Shown: in pieces, positions 47,927-55,748 of the stretch
Numbering within the stretch: position 1 is the stretch's first letter
Layout of the letters: each line of letters opens with the position of its first letter
Assembly: GCF_902726545.1 (NCBI RefSeq)
Contig: NZ_CACVAD010000011.1
Span: forward strand, 39,293 to 103,292
Length of the DNA stretch: 64,000 nucleotides
From: Yersinia artesiana
GTDB lineage: Bacteria > Pseudomonadota > Gammaproteobacteria > Enterobacterales > Enterobacteriaceae
Direction of reading: 5' to 3'
Notes under the pieces: model-generated
The model's input: the letters and a program-made list of their open reading frames with translations, nothing else
What the model was told of the DNA's origin: nothing
The model's database searches: none
Translations under genes and position numbers: made by a program

Positions 47927-48706
47927 TCAATCAGCTTGACGCACGGCTGGGGCGATAATCAGTTCGATCTCTTTAGTGGTCAGTTCTTCATGGGCTATAG
48001 GTGTCAAACCGGTGTCAGTAATCACTGCATCAAAGTCAGTAAGAGGTAAGGCTAAATAAGTGGCAACTTTGCCGTATTTTGATGCATCAGCCAGTAGCAC
48101 GCGCTTGCTACTAACCTCACTAACCGCCCGTTTTACCACAACTTTGTCTTCGTCCGGTGTTGATATGCCACGGGGCCCCCAGCAGGATGCTGAAATAAAG
48201 GCGATATCAATGGATAAATTTCGTAGCGTGCGGGCGGCGGCATCCCCGACACAAGAACGGTTTTCGCGGCATAATGTGCCACCGGAGTGGATCATTTTAC
48301 ATTGGCAGGATTCAATCAAAAAATTCGCGATAACAAAGTCATTGGTGACCACCAATAAATCATCCCTGGCTTCCAACTGCCGTGCCAACGCCAATGTGGT
48401 GGTTCCTGCATCAAGATAAATACAGCTATTCCGTGGAATATGCAGCGCTGCCGCCATACCAATGGCGTTTTTCTGACTGCTGTACATGAGTGTTTTGTCT
48501 TGATGAGAGGGCTCGGTCGCCAGTCGCTCAGTTGAACGTACGCCGCCCGAAACGGATAAAACGGCACCTTGCTCTTCCAATTTTTGCACGTCACGACGTA
48601 TGGTCATATGCGATACACCTAAACGTTCGGTCAGTTCAGCAATGCTGACGACGCCGCGTTCGGCAACCAGTGCCAGTATCTGTTGATGGCGTTCAACGGG
48701 TATCAC
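47927..48706 (-). CDS. DeoR-family repressor of the otn operon
   Basis: 259 residues. The N-terminal DeoR HTH is VERHQQILALVAERGVVSIAELTERLGVSHMTIRRDVQKLEEQGAVLSVSGGV (about 3-55), with the signature SHMTIRRD. The C-terminal sugar-phosphate isomerase-like domain contains IYLDAGTTTLALARQL and ISASCWGPRGISTPDE. It is the counterpart of E. coli YgbI, divergent from otnK, and should bind the operator at 48895-48920 in response to a four-carbon sugar-acid phosphate. Confidence 0.88.
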   Translation of the reverse strand: MIPVERHQQILALVAERGVVSIAELTERLGVSHMTIRRDVQKLEEQGAVLSVSGGVRSTERLATEPSHQDKTLMYSSQKNAIGMAAALHIPRNSCIYLDAGTTTLALARQLEARDDLLVVTNDFVIANFLIESCQCKMIHSGGTLCRENRSCVGDAAARTLRNLSIDIAFISASCWGPRGISTPDEDKVVVKRAVSEVSSKRVLLADASKYGKVATYLALPLTDFDAVITDTGLTPIAHEELTTKEIELIIAPAVRQAD

Positions 48707-48894
48707 GTTCGCTCCTTATTCAGTTTGCTCATTACATGGCAATGGTAATTAATGTGATTATACGTCAGCAGTTAGGAAATATTTCTCATTTTTTAACGCT
48801 AAGAATCACTCACTTATCCATTTTATTTCTTATGATGTGAACGCAAGCCCTGTTTTTGATGTTAATTCATGTGATTTATGATTACATTGTGTTA

Positions 48895-48920
48895 ATTATT
48901 GTGAGTAAACTCACAATAAT
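48895..48920. promoter_or_regulatory. Perfect palindromic operator in the DeoR/otn gap
   Basis: ATTATTGTGAG (48895-48905), TAAA, CTCACAATAAT (48910-48920): an exact 11-bp inverted repeat. It lies about 70 bp upstream of the first start codon of the plus-strand operon and about 190 bp upstream of the DeoR gene, so it can control both. Confidence 0.8.
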
Positions 48921-48987
48921 ACCTGACCACTCTGGCTACCATTAACATAATAAATCAAATTATCACCAAAATTAACACGGAGGGGTT

Positions 48988-49059
48988 ATGACTCACACAA
49001 AAATGCTATCAGTATGTGTCATGGAATCTGGCTTGATAAAAGAACAGGAGAGTATCTGA
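48988..49059 (+). CDS. 23-residue ORF upstream of otnK, possible remnant or leader
   Basis: ATG at 48988 with a strong SD (GGAGGGG, 48979-48985), 23 residues (MTHTKMLSVCVMESGLIKEQ, then ESI) and a TGA that overlaps the otnK start (TGATG). It stands where related operons have ygbJ/ltnD, the L-threonate/D-erythronate dehydrogenase. It could be a remnant left by a deletion of that gene or a leader that couples translation to otnK. No function can be assigned. Confidence 0.4.
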   Translation: MTHTKMLSVCVMESGLIKEQESI

Positions 49060-50321
49060 TGCGGCTAGGCGTTATTGCAGATGATTTCACCGGTGCTACG
49101 GATATTGCCAGTTTTTTGGTGGAAAATGGCATGTCTACGGTGCAAGTCACTGGCATACCTAAAACGGATTATCAGGTGCAGGCAGATGCGGTTGTGGTCA
49201 GTTTGAAATCGCGCTCTTGTTCAGCCGGGAAGGCCGTGGCAGATTCGTTAGCGGCTTTGACATGGTTACAAAATCAGGGCTGCACACAATTCTATTTTAA
49301 ATACTGTTCGACGTTTGATAGCACCGCGCAAGGTAACATTGGTCCGGTGACCGACGCGTTAATGGATGCTCTTGGCCAGCAACAAACTATCCTCTGCCCC
49401 GCGCTGCCAATCAATGGGCGCACAGTATATCAGGGGTATTTATTTGTTATGGGGCAATTATTGTCTGAATCAGGGATGCGCCATCATCCGGTGACCCCAA
49501 TGACTGACAGTAATCTCCTGCGCCTGATGGATACGCAGAGTCGTGGGCGCAGTGGTTTGATCAATAGCTCCGTGATGGATCAAGGCGCTGACGCGGTAAA
49601 ATCACACTTGCACAGTCTGAAAGATGAAGGCATACGCTATGTGGTGCTGGACACCTTAAACGAGAGCCACTTACTGACACAGGCCGAAGCGGTGCGCGAT
49701 ATGGTGTTGGTGACGGGCGGTTCTGGCTTGGCAATCGGCCTGGCTCGGCAGTGGATGAACGGTGTTCCACACCACTTGCCTGCGACACAAGCCGGTGCTC
49801 CACAAGGCAAGTTATGTGTTGTGCTATCCGGTTCTTGCTCAGCGATGACCAATCGGCAGGTTGCTCGATATGTTCAACAGGCTCCAGCCCGGTCAATTGA
49901 TATAACCCGTTGTCTCAATGAACCTGAATCCTATGCTAAGGCGCTTTGTACTTGGGTGATGGAGAATATCTCTGGGCCATTAGCTCCATTACTGTACGCC
50001 ACATCGGCACCCGAGGTATTACAGAGTATTCAGCAGCAGTGGGGCGCGACTGCCAGTAGTGAGGCGGTGGAACATCTGTTCGGAACTTTAGCACGCAGTT
50101 TGCAGCAGCAAGGTGTTCAGCGTTTCATCGTGGCGGGTGGTGAAACCTCCGGTATTGTCGCCCAATCATTAGGTATTCAAGCTTTTCATATTGGGCCAGC
50201 CATCTCTCCTGGGGTTCCTTGGGTAAAATCGACCGACCACCCCATTTCATTAGCGTTGAAGTCGGGTAATTTTGGTGATGAAAACTTTTTTGCCAGAGCA
50301 CAAACGGAGTTTGCCGTATGA
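49059..50321 (+). CDS. otnK: 3-oxo-tetronate kinase OtnK (YgbK-like)
   Basis: Four-carbon acid-sugar kinase; about 420 residues from the ATG at 49059 (MRLGVIADDFTGATDIASFLVENGM). DUF1537-family features are DDFTGATD (about 8-15), YFKYCSTFDSTAQGNIGPVTDAL, and the C-terminal FIVAGGETSGIVAQSLGIQAFHIGPAISPGVPW with the nucleotide-binding GGETSG. The start is favoured by GGAG 8 nt upstream and the TGATG coupling; earlier in-frame codons are not needed. It overlaps otnC by 4 bp. Confidence 0.9.
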   Translation: MRLGVIADDFTGATDIASFLVENGMSTVQVTGIPKTDYQVQADAVVVSLKSRSCSAGKAVADSLAALTWLQNQGCTQFYFKYCSTFDSTAQGNIGPVTDALMDALGQQQTILCPALPINGRTVYQGYLFVMGQLLSESGMRHHPVTPMTDSNLLRLMDTQSRGRSGLINSSVMDQGADAVKSHLHSLKDEGIRYVVLDTLNESHLLTQAEAVRDMVLVTGGSGLAIGLARQWMNGVPHHLPATQAGAPQGKLCVVLSGSCSAMTNRQVARYVQQAPARSIDITRCLNEPESYAKALCTWVMENISGPLAPLLYATSAPEVLQSIQQQWGATASSEAVEHLFGTLARSLQQQGVQRFIVAGGETSGIVAQSLGIQAFHIGPAISPGVPWVKSTDHPISLALKSGNFGDENFFARAQTEFAV

Positions 50322-50941
50322 ATGAGCAGCAGGCGCGGGAAGATATGGTCAAGTTGGGAGCCTCCTTTTTCCAACGAGGTTATGCCACCGGTTCAGCTGG
50401 AAATCTGTCACTGAAACTGGCGGACGGCACATTATTAGCGACGCCTACCGGCTCCTGCTTGGGTGAGTTAAATGCCGAACGGCTATCTAAGGTCAGTTTA
50501 GAGGGTGAATGGATCTCGGGTGATAAACCCTCAAAAGAGGTAAGTTTTCATCGTGCAATCTATCTTAATAATCCTGAATGTGAAGCCGTCGTTCACTTGC
50601 ATTGCCTTTATTTAACAGCACTTTCTTGCTTGCAAGGTCTTGATTGCCACAATGCCATTAAGCCCTTTACACCCTATGTGGTGATGCGGGTCGGCGATGT
50701 TCCTGTGGTGCCATATTACCGTCCGGGAGACAGTCGATTAGGGGAGGCGTTGGCGAAGTTGGCTCCGCACTATCGTGCTTTTTTACTGGCAAATCATGGC
50801 CCGGTGGTGGTGGGGAAAAGTTTGCGGGAAGCGGCAGACAATATGGAAGAGTTAGAGGAAACTGCGCGCCTGATATTTACACTGGGTGACCGACCTATTC
50901 GTTATCTGACCGATGACGAAATCGCCGAATTAAGGAGTTAA
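50318..50941 (+). CDS. otnC: 3-oxo-tetronate 4-phosphate decarboxylase OtnC
   Basis: Class II aldolase/adducin-family enzyme, 207 residues (E. coli YgbL 212). Family features are [26 protein letters not shown], ending in the phosphate loop, and the zinc histidines in [12 protein letters not shown] and in [12 protein letters not shown]. It makes dihydroxyacetone phosphate from 3-oxo-tetronate 4-phosphate. It lies between otnK and otnI. Confidence 0.92.
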   Translation: MNEQQAREDMVKLGASFFQRGYATGSAGNLSLKLADGTLLATPTGSCLGELNAERLSKVSLEGEWISGDKPSKEVSFHRAIYLNNPECEAVVHLHCLYLTALSCLQGLDCHNAIKPFTPYVVMRVGDVPVVPYYRPGDSRLGEALAKLAPHYRAFLLANHGPVVVGKSLREAADNMEELEETARLIFTLGDRPIRYLTDDEIAELRS

Positions 50942-50943
50942 AT

Positions 50944-51723
50944 ATGCTTAAGTTTGCCGCTAATTTATCCATGATGTTTACAGAAGTTCCTTTCCTTGAA
51001 CGTTTCAAGGCAGCGAAAGACGCGGGTTTCAGGGGGGTGGAGTTTTTATTTCCCTACGAATATCCAGCAGATCAATTGGCAGCGAAATTGAAAGAGCAAG
51101 GTTTGCAACAGGTGTTGTTTAATACTCCTCCCGGCGATATTCATGCAGGTGAGTGGGGGCTGGCAGCGCTGCCGGGGCGAGAAAAAGAGGCTCGCCGTGA
51201 TATTGATTTGGCTTTGGAATATGCGCTGGCACTGGGCTGCCCATCTATTCATATCATGGCTGGTGTGGTACCTGTAGACGCCGACCGAAAAAATTATCAA
51301 CAGGTCTTTATCGACAATGTGCGTTATGCCGCTGACCGGTTTGCCGAGTATAATATTAATGCCATGATTGAAGCGTTAAATCCGAAGATAAAACCTAATT
51401 ACCTGTTCTCCAGCCAATACCAAACATTGGAACTGGTTAATCTCATCAACCGCCCTAATGTATTTACGCAGTTGGATCTATTCCATGCGCAGATAGTGGA
51501 CGGTAATCTCAGCCATTTAATTACCGCGTTTGCGGGGCGCTATGGGCATATTCAGATTGCATCAGTACCGGGCCGTCATGAACCCGATGAAGGTGAAATT
51601 AATTACGCCTATTTATTTGGGCTACTGGATGAGATTAACTACAAAGGGTGGATTGGTTGTGAATATCATCCGCGGGCAGGTACTGTGGTTGGGCTAAATT
51701 GGATACAACCCTATTTATCATAA
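50944..51723 (+). CDS. otnI: 2-oxo-tetronate isomerase OtnI
   Basis: Hydroxypyruvate-isomerase-like TIM barrel of 259 residues (E. coli YgbM 258). It has the Hyi features [31 protein letters not shown] and [17 protein letters not shown], with metal-binding Glu near 142 and 240 (IGCEYHP). It follows otnC by 2 bp with an AGGAG SD. With OtnK and OtnC it converts a 2-oxo-tetronate to dihydroxyacetone phosphate, but the dehydrogenase that makes the substrate is missing here. Confidence 0.92.
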   Translation: MLKFAANLSMMFTEVPFLERFKAAKDAGFRGVEFLFPYEYPADQLAAKLKEQGLQQVLFNTPPGDIHAGEWGLAALPGREKEARRDIDLALEYALALGCPSIHIMAGVVPVDADRKNYQQVFIDNVRYAADRFAEYNINAMIEALNPKIKPNYLFSSQYQTLELVNLINRPNVFTQLDLFHAQIVDGNLSHLITAFAGRYGHIQIASVPGRHEPDEGEINYAYLFGLLDEINYKGWIGCEYHPRAGTVVGLNWIQPYLS

Positions 51724-52163
51724 GTAATAATATGCTGGTCGGCCCTGAGTATCGCAATTCAATGTTTGGCGTTTATTAAAGGGCTATTTACCGATAATAA
51801 AATACTATTATGTCGGATTAATACTAGCTAACACGTTTATCTGCTGTTTGTCATTATCTTACTCTCCGCAAAAACCTTCCGGCTTTATCGTTATTTCGAT
51901 GATATTGCAACAGTTCTTATAAATTTTCCCTGTAAAAACAAAACCAAACTATTCAAAACAACTGATATACAGTTTTCTTAACCTGAGATATCTTACTATA
52001 AGAATTTTATGATCTTTTGATAAAACATGGCTCAGAGAAACTAAAAGTTACTATTATCGTTTTATATAAATTAAAACGTAGCTGTATTTCTGGCGATTAA
52101 AATAAGCCTTACAGGTAAAAGAAAGGCAGAAATATAAACAGAAGTTAAACGAGAGATAACTAT
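51724..52163. other. 440-bp AT-rich gap between otnI and glsA
   Basis: Very AT-rich, no gene or strong hairpin. It presumably holds the glsA promoter; no confident motif was found. Confidence 0.4.
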
Positions 52164-53171
52164 ATGCCAACAGATGATAGCAAAAATAGAATTATCGACT
52201 ACGTATCTACCGGGCATCTGCCGGATCCTGATACCGTAGTTAAATTGGTGCAAGAAGCCCACAAACGGTTTAGCTCTGATAATGAAGGTGTCGTTTCGAC
52301 GGTTTATCCTGCATTGGAACGCATTCCTCCCAATCTATTTGGCGTCTGCATGGTCGGCACTAACGGTAAAGTGCATTCAGCCGGCGATGTAGACTATGAA
52401 TTTACCATCATGAGTGTCTCCAAACCTTTTGTTTTTGCACTGGTCTGTCAGGCCATCGGGGCGAAAGTCGCCCGTGAAAAATTGGGTGTGAATAGCACAG
52501 GTATGGCTTTTAACTCAGTGACGGCCATTGAGCGCGCACCTGATGGGCGCACTAACCCTATGGTGAACTCCGGCGCTATTGCTACCACCAGTCTGGTTCC
52601 GGGGGCGAGCAGTGATGAGCAATGGAAATTCATTTATGACGGTTTGTGCCGCTTTGCTGGCCGAGAACTGACCCTTAATGAAGAAGTGTATCAATCCGCC
52701 TGCGAAACCAATTTCCGCAACCGCGGCATTGCCAACGTGCTGGAAGGCTATGGCCGTCTGGGGTGCGATCCTCTTATCGCCACCGATCTCTATACGCGCC
52801 AATGTTCGTTGAATGTCAGTGCGCGGGACTTAGCTGTCATGGGCGCGACACTGGCAGACGGCGGTGTCAATCCACTGACTCGTGAGCGAGTGGTCGATAA
52901 TGATGTTTGCCATTACGCATTGGCGGTAATGGTCACGGCAGGGTTGTACGAAACATCCGGGGACTGGCTTTATGATATCGGCCTTCCTGGGAAAAGCGGT
53001 ATTGGTGGCGGTATTGTTACAGTGTCACCAGGTAAAGGTGGCTTGGGGACTTTTGCCCCGTTACTGGATAGCGCAGGTAACAGTGTTAAAGGTCAACTGG
53101 CCGCCCGGTTCTTATCACGTAGTCTTGGGATGGACATGTTTGTTTCTGAGCCTTACACCGAAAAGAGTTGA
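52164..53171 (+). CDS. glsA: Glutaminase A
   Basis: Converts glutamine to glutamate and ammonia; 335 residues (E. coli homologues 308-310, so about 25 extra, spread mostly at the C terminus). Serine-dependent fold with the catalytic Ser84-X-X-Lys87 (SVSK) and conserved NPMVNSGAIATTSL, AVMGATLADGGVNPLT, and the C-terminal GLPGKSGIGGGIVTVSPGKGGLGTFAPLLDSAGNSVKG. Stands next to a 14-TM transporter. It could be the YneH- or YbaS-type enzyme; the name glsA is used loosely. Confidence 0.9.
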   Translation: MPTDDSKNRIIDYVSTGHLPDPDTVVKLVQEAHKRFSSDNEGVVSTVYPALERIPPNLFGVCMVGTNGKVHSAGDVDYEFTIMSVSKPFVFALVCQAIGAKVAREKLGVNSTGMAFNSVTAIERAPDGRTNPMVNSGAIATTSLVPGASSDEQWKFIYDGLCRFAGRELTLNEEVYQSACETNFRNRGIANVLEGYGRLGCDPLIATDLYTRQCSLNVSARDLAVMGATLADGGVNPLTRERVVDNDVCHYALAVMVTAGLYETSGDWLYDIGLPGKSGIGGGIVTVSPGKGGLGTFAPLLDSAGNSVKGQLAARFLSRSLGMDMFVSEPYTEKS

Positions 53172-53282
53172 GCCGTGAGAGTCAGGTAAAGCTCAAAAAA
53201 CCGGTCATGTGGCGTCAAATGCGCTTTGTACAACCGGATTGAGTTTAAAACAATATTGTTTTTCAAAAGGATAGAGATATTT

Positions 53283-54923
53283 ATGGCGAATCAATCAACT
53301 CACCGCGCAGGTGCGGAAGTTAAAGAGTCGTGGGTGCCGATGATCACCATCGCATTGGCCCAGATTCTGATGTCATTTAACGTGGCCTCCCTGCCGGTAG
53401 CGTTAGGTGGGATGGTCAAGAGCTTTAATGTGCCACCAACGACCATTGCAACGGCGATCGTGATGTACTCACTCTCTGTTGCTGGTTTCGTGATGTTGGG
53501 TGCCAAACTCAACCAACGTTTCGGGCCGCTGGTGGTATTCCGCAGTACCGTGCTGTTATTCGGTGTCGCGCAGGTCATGATGACATTCAGCCCGAATGTG
53601 ACCGTGATGATCAGTGCTCAGGCGTTAAGTGGTCTGGCGGGTGCCGCGTTGGTGCCTGCTCTGGTGGCCTTGATTGCTGAAAACTACCGCGGTACGCAAC
53701 AGGCTACAGCACTGGGTGCTTTAGGCTCAGCGCGTGCCGGTGCCGGTGTGGCAGCATTCTTGATTGGTGGTGTGCTGGGAACATACATCGGCTGGCGTCC
53801 AGCGTTCGGCATCTTGATTGTGTTATCTGCCATCATCTTTGTGTTGAGCTTCCGTTTGAAGTCTGACCAGGGCCGTCCGGAAGTTGGCATTGATGTGTTT
53901 GGTGTCATTTTGGCGGCGTCGGCGATTATCCTGCTGTCATTTGGTTTTAACAACTTGAACCGCTGGGGCTTCGGTCTGGTTCGTGATGGTGCGCCGTTCG
54001 ACCTGCTGGGCTTCTCTCCTGCACCTTTCATGATTGTATTGGGTATCGTGTTGGGACAGGCGTTTGTCGTCTGGACTCGCCGTCGTCAAGAGCAAGGTAA
54101 AACGCCTTTATTGGCATTAGAAGTGCTTAGCTCACCGACTGAAAAAGCGGCTGTATTTGCTATGTTTGCGGTGGTTGCACTGGAAGCTATGCTGAACTTC
54201 TCGGTTCCGCTGTATATCCAGATAGTGCAGGGCAGTACCCCGATGGCGACGGCGATTGCCATGATGCCATTTAACTTATCGGTATTCTTCTCAGCGATGT
54301 TGATTGTCCGTTTCTATAAGAAGCTGACACCACGCAAAATTGGCCGTTATGGTTTCATCACCTGTACCATTGCTCTGTTGTGGCTGGCATTTGTGGTGCG
54401 CAATAACTGGAGTGAATTCGCTGTACTGTTTGGTTTAGTGGTATTTGGTCTGGCTCAAGGAGCATTGGTCACCTTGCTGTTCAACGTGTTGGTTAGTGCA
54501 TCACCGAAAGAACTGGCCGGTGATGTCGGCTCATTACGTGGTACCACGAATAACCTGGCAAACGCCATCGGTACTGCTGTTGCCGGCGCGTTACTGGTTG
54601 GTTTGCTGAGCGCTAACGTGATCCGTGGCGTGGCTGAAACGCCAATTCTGACGGCTGAAATTCAGGCGCAAGTGAATATGGATAGCATCAACTTCGTCAG
54701 TAATGACCGCCTGCAAGGTGTGTTGGCGCAAACCACCGCAACACCTGAGCAGGTCGCGGAAGCGGTGCGAGTCAATGAAGAAGCCCGTCTTCGCTCACTG
54801 AAATTTGGCTTATTGATTATGGCGTTGTTATCACTACTGGCTATCTTCCCGGCGGGGCGTTTGCCTAATTATCTGCCAGGGGAATTACCTGCGGATAATC
54901 TGGTTAAAAAAACCGGTAAGTAA
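53283..54923 (+). CDS. 14-TM MFS (DHA2-type) transporter
   Basis: About 546 residues from the ATG at 53283 (an earlier in-frame start adds 19 residues without need). Fourteen hydrophobic segments. DHA2-like motif VMLGAKLNQRFGPLVVFR and antiporter motif C region ALGALGSARAGAGVAAFLIGGVLGTYIGWRPAFGI (about 150-185). It is separated from glsA by about 110 bp. An amino-acid or drug substrate cannot be told from sequence. Well terminated at 54986-55027. Confidence 0.82.
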   Translation: MANQSTHRAGAEVKESWVPMITIALAQILMSFNVASLPVALGGMVKSFNVPPTTIATAIVMYSLSVAGFVMLGAKLNQRFGPLVVFRSTVLLFGVAQVMMTFSPNVTVMISAQALSGLAGAALVPALVALIAENYRGTQQATALGALGSARAGAGVAAFLIGGVLGTYIGWRPAFGILIVLSAIIFVLSFRLKSDQGRPEVGIDVFGVILAASAIILLSFGFNNLNRWGFGLVRDGAPFDLLGFSPAPFMIVLGIVLGQAFVVWTRRRQEQGKTPLLALEVLSSPTEKAAVFAMFAVVALEAMLNFSVPLYIQIVQGSTPMATAIAMMPFNLSVFFSAMLIVRFYKKLTPRKIGRYGFITCTIALLWLAFVVRNNWSEFAVLFGLVVFGLAQGALVTLLFNVLVSASPKELAGDVGSLRGTTNNLANAIGTAVAGALLVGLLSANVIRGVAETPILTAEIQAQVNMDSINFVSNDRLQGVLAQTTATPEQVAEAVRVNEEARLRSLKFGLLIMALLSLLAIFPAGRLPNYLPGELPADNLVKKTGK

Positions 54924-54985
54924 GCCGAGTTATTATTGGCAGTAAAAGAAACTAACCATTTATTATGAACTGACCATTAATTATG

Positions 54986-55027
54986 AACTGACAGTGCGCC
55001 GCGAATACGGCCCTGTCAGTTTTTTTT
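54986..55027 (+). terminator. Intrinsic terminator after the MFS gene
   Basis: AACTGACAG (54986-54994) pairs with CTGTCAGTT (55013-55021), followed by a run of T to 55027. It stops transcription before the convergent Ppx-like gene. Confidence 0.92.
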
Positions 55028-55056
55028 AGCCAAAATACTCACTCAATCATGCGCTC

Positions 55057-55575
55057 TTATCTCAGCACTGTAATGGCAGAAAACTGCAAATGATGCATAA
55101 ATTCGCGTAAAATCAGCAAACGTGCAGCAAATTCATTGTCTGCGGGTATTCCTTCCGATGCAGCCGGTCTCCCCATCATGACGGCAGCCAACCGGTCAAA
55201 CATTCGCTCAACAGACTCCAGTGACATAACGGTTTTCGCTTGCGTGGATAAGCCCGCAAGATGTGCAATCTCGGCAATATAACCATCGGTGGTTATCAAT
55301 TGTGAGGTTTTATTCACCGCAGGGCTGATACGAATAACTTCATCTTCCACCACCATAATGGCGGTTTCCATCTCATCTGGCGTGGGGGGGTTATGTTTGA
55401 AATAACGCAAAGCAACATGATTAGAGCCAACAGTAAGATGCTGTTCAGCGAAAACCCTGCCAGAGCTGCCTGTGACCACCGTTGTCGATTCATGGCCGAT
55501 AGATAGCAGAGTGATTATAGAATTATCACCGATAATTGCGCGAACCTGTTCATATTCCGTTTCAATGTAACTCAT
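55057..55575 (-). CDS. Short Ppx/GppA-like protein of unknown function
   Basis: About 172 residues from the ATG at 55575 (in-frame TTG at 55581 is less likely). The N terminus, ITLLSIGHESTTVVTGSSGRVFAEQHLTVGSNHVALRYFKHNPPTPDEMETA, follows the exopolyphosphatase/actin fold (compare DIGGGSTEL and the PPTPEEL segment). The C terminus, LSLESVERMFDRLAAVMMGRPAASEGIPADNEFAARLLILREFMHHL, fits the end of that domain. The first phosphate-binding lobe is missing and the GGGS loop is changed to GHES, so catalysis is doubtful. Divergent from fetM. Confidence 0.6.
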   Translation of the reverse strand: MSYIETEYEQVRAIIGDNSIITLLSIGHESTTVVTGSSGRVFAEQHLTVGSNHVALRYFKHNPPTPDEMETAIMVVEDEVIRISPAVNKTSQLITTDGYIAEIAHLAGLSTQAKTVMSLESVERMFDRLAAVMMGRPAASEGIPADNEFAARLLILREFMHHLQFSAITVLR

Positions 55576-55666
55576 CACCAAACCGCCTTATTCATTGCTG
55601 TTACTCGCTCTAATCTTGCGAGGCATTCCGCATTTTTAAACAAAAATTCAAAAGACTAAATATATT

Positions 55667-55680
55667 TTGATACGGATCAA
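55667..55680. promoter_or_regulatory. Perfect FNR box upstream of fetM
   Basis: TTGAT-ACGG-ATCAA, an exact match to the FNR consensus TTGATNNNNATCAA. It lies in the gap between the Ppx-like gene and fetM, about 70 bp from the fetM start, implying oxygen control of the iron locus. Confidence 0.8.
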
Positions 55681-55707
55681 GACACATTTCTGTTGTTTAG
55701 TGTTAAT

Positions 55708-55726
55708 GTTAATAAATCTCATTATC
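55708..55726. promoter_or_regulatory. Fur-like box upstream of fetM
   Basis: GTTAATAAATCTCATTATC matches the 19-bp Fur consensus at 14 positions by eye, including all of CATTATC. It overlaps where a repressor would block fetM, about 22 bp before the start codon. Confidence 0.55.
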
Positions 55727-55748
55727 AACTTCATGTGCGTCACTCATT

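Noticed and set aside
48751..48894. CRP site upstream of otnK
   Set aside because: TGTGA-type half-sites occur but the second half is poor, and the region is AT-rich.
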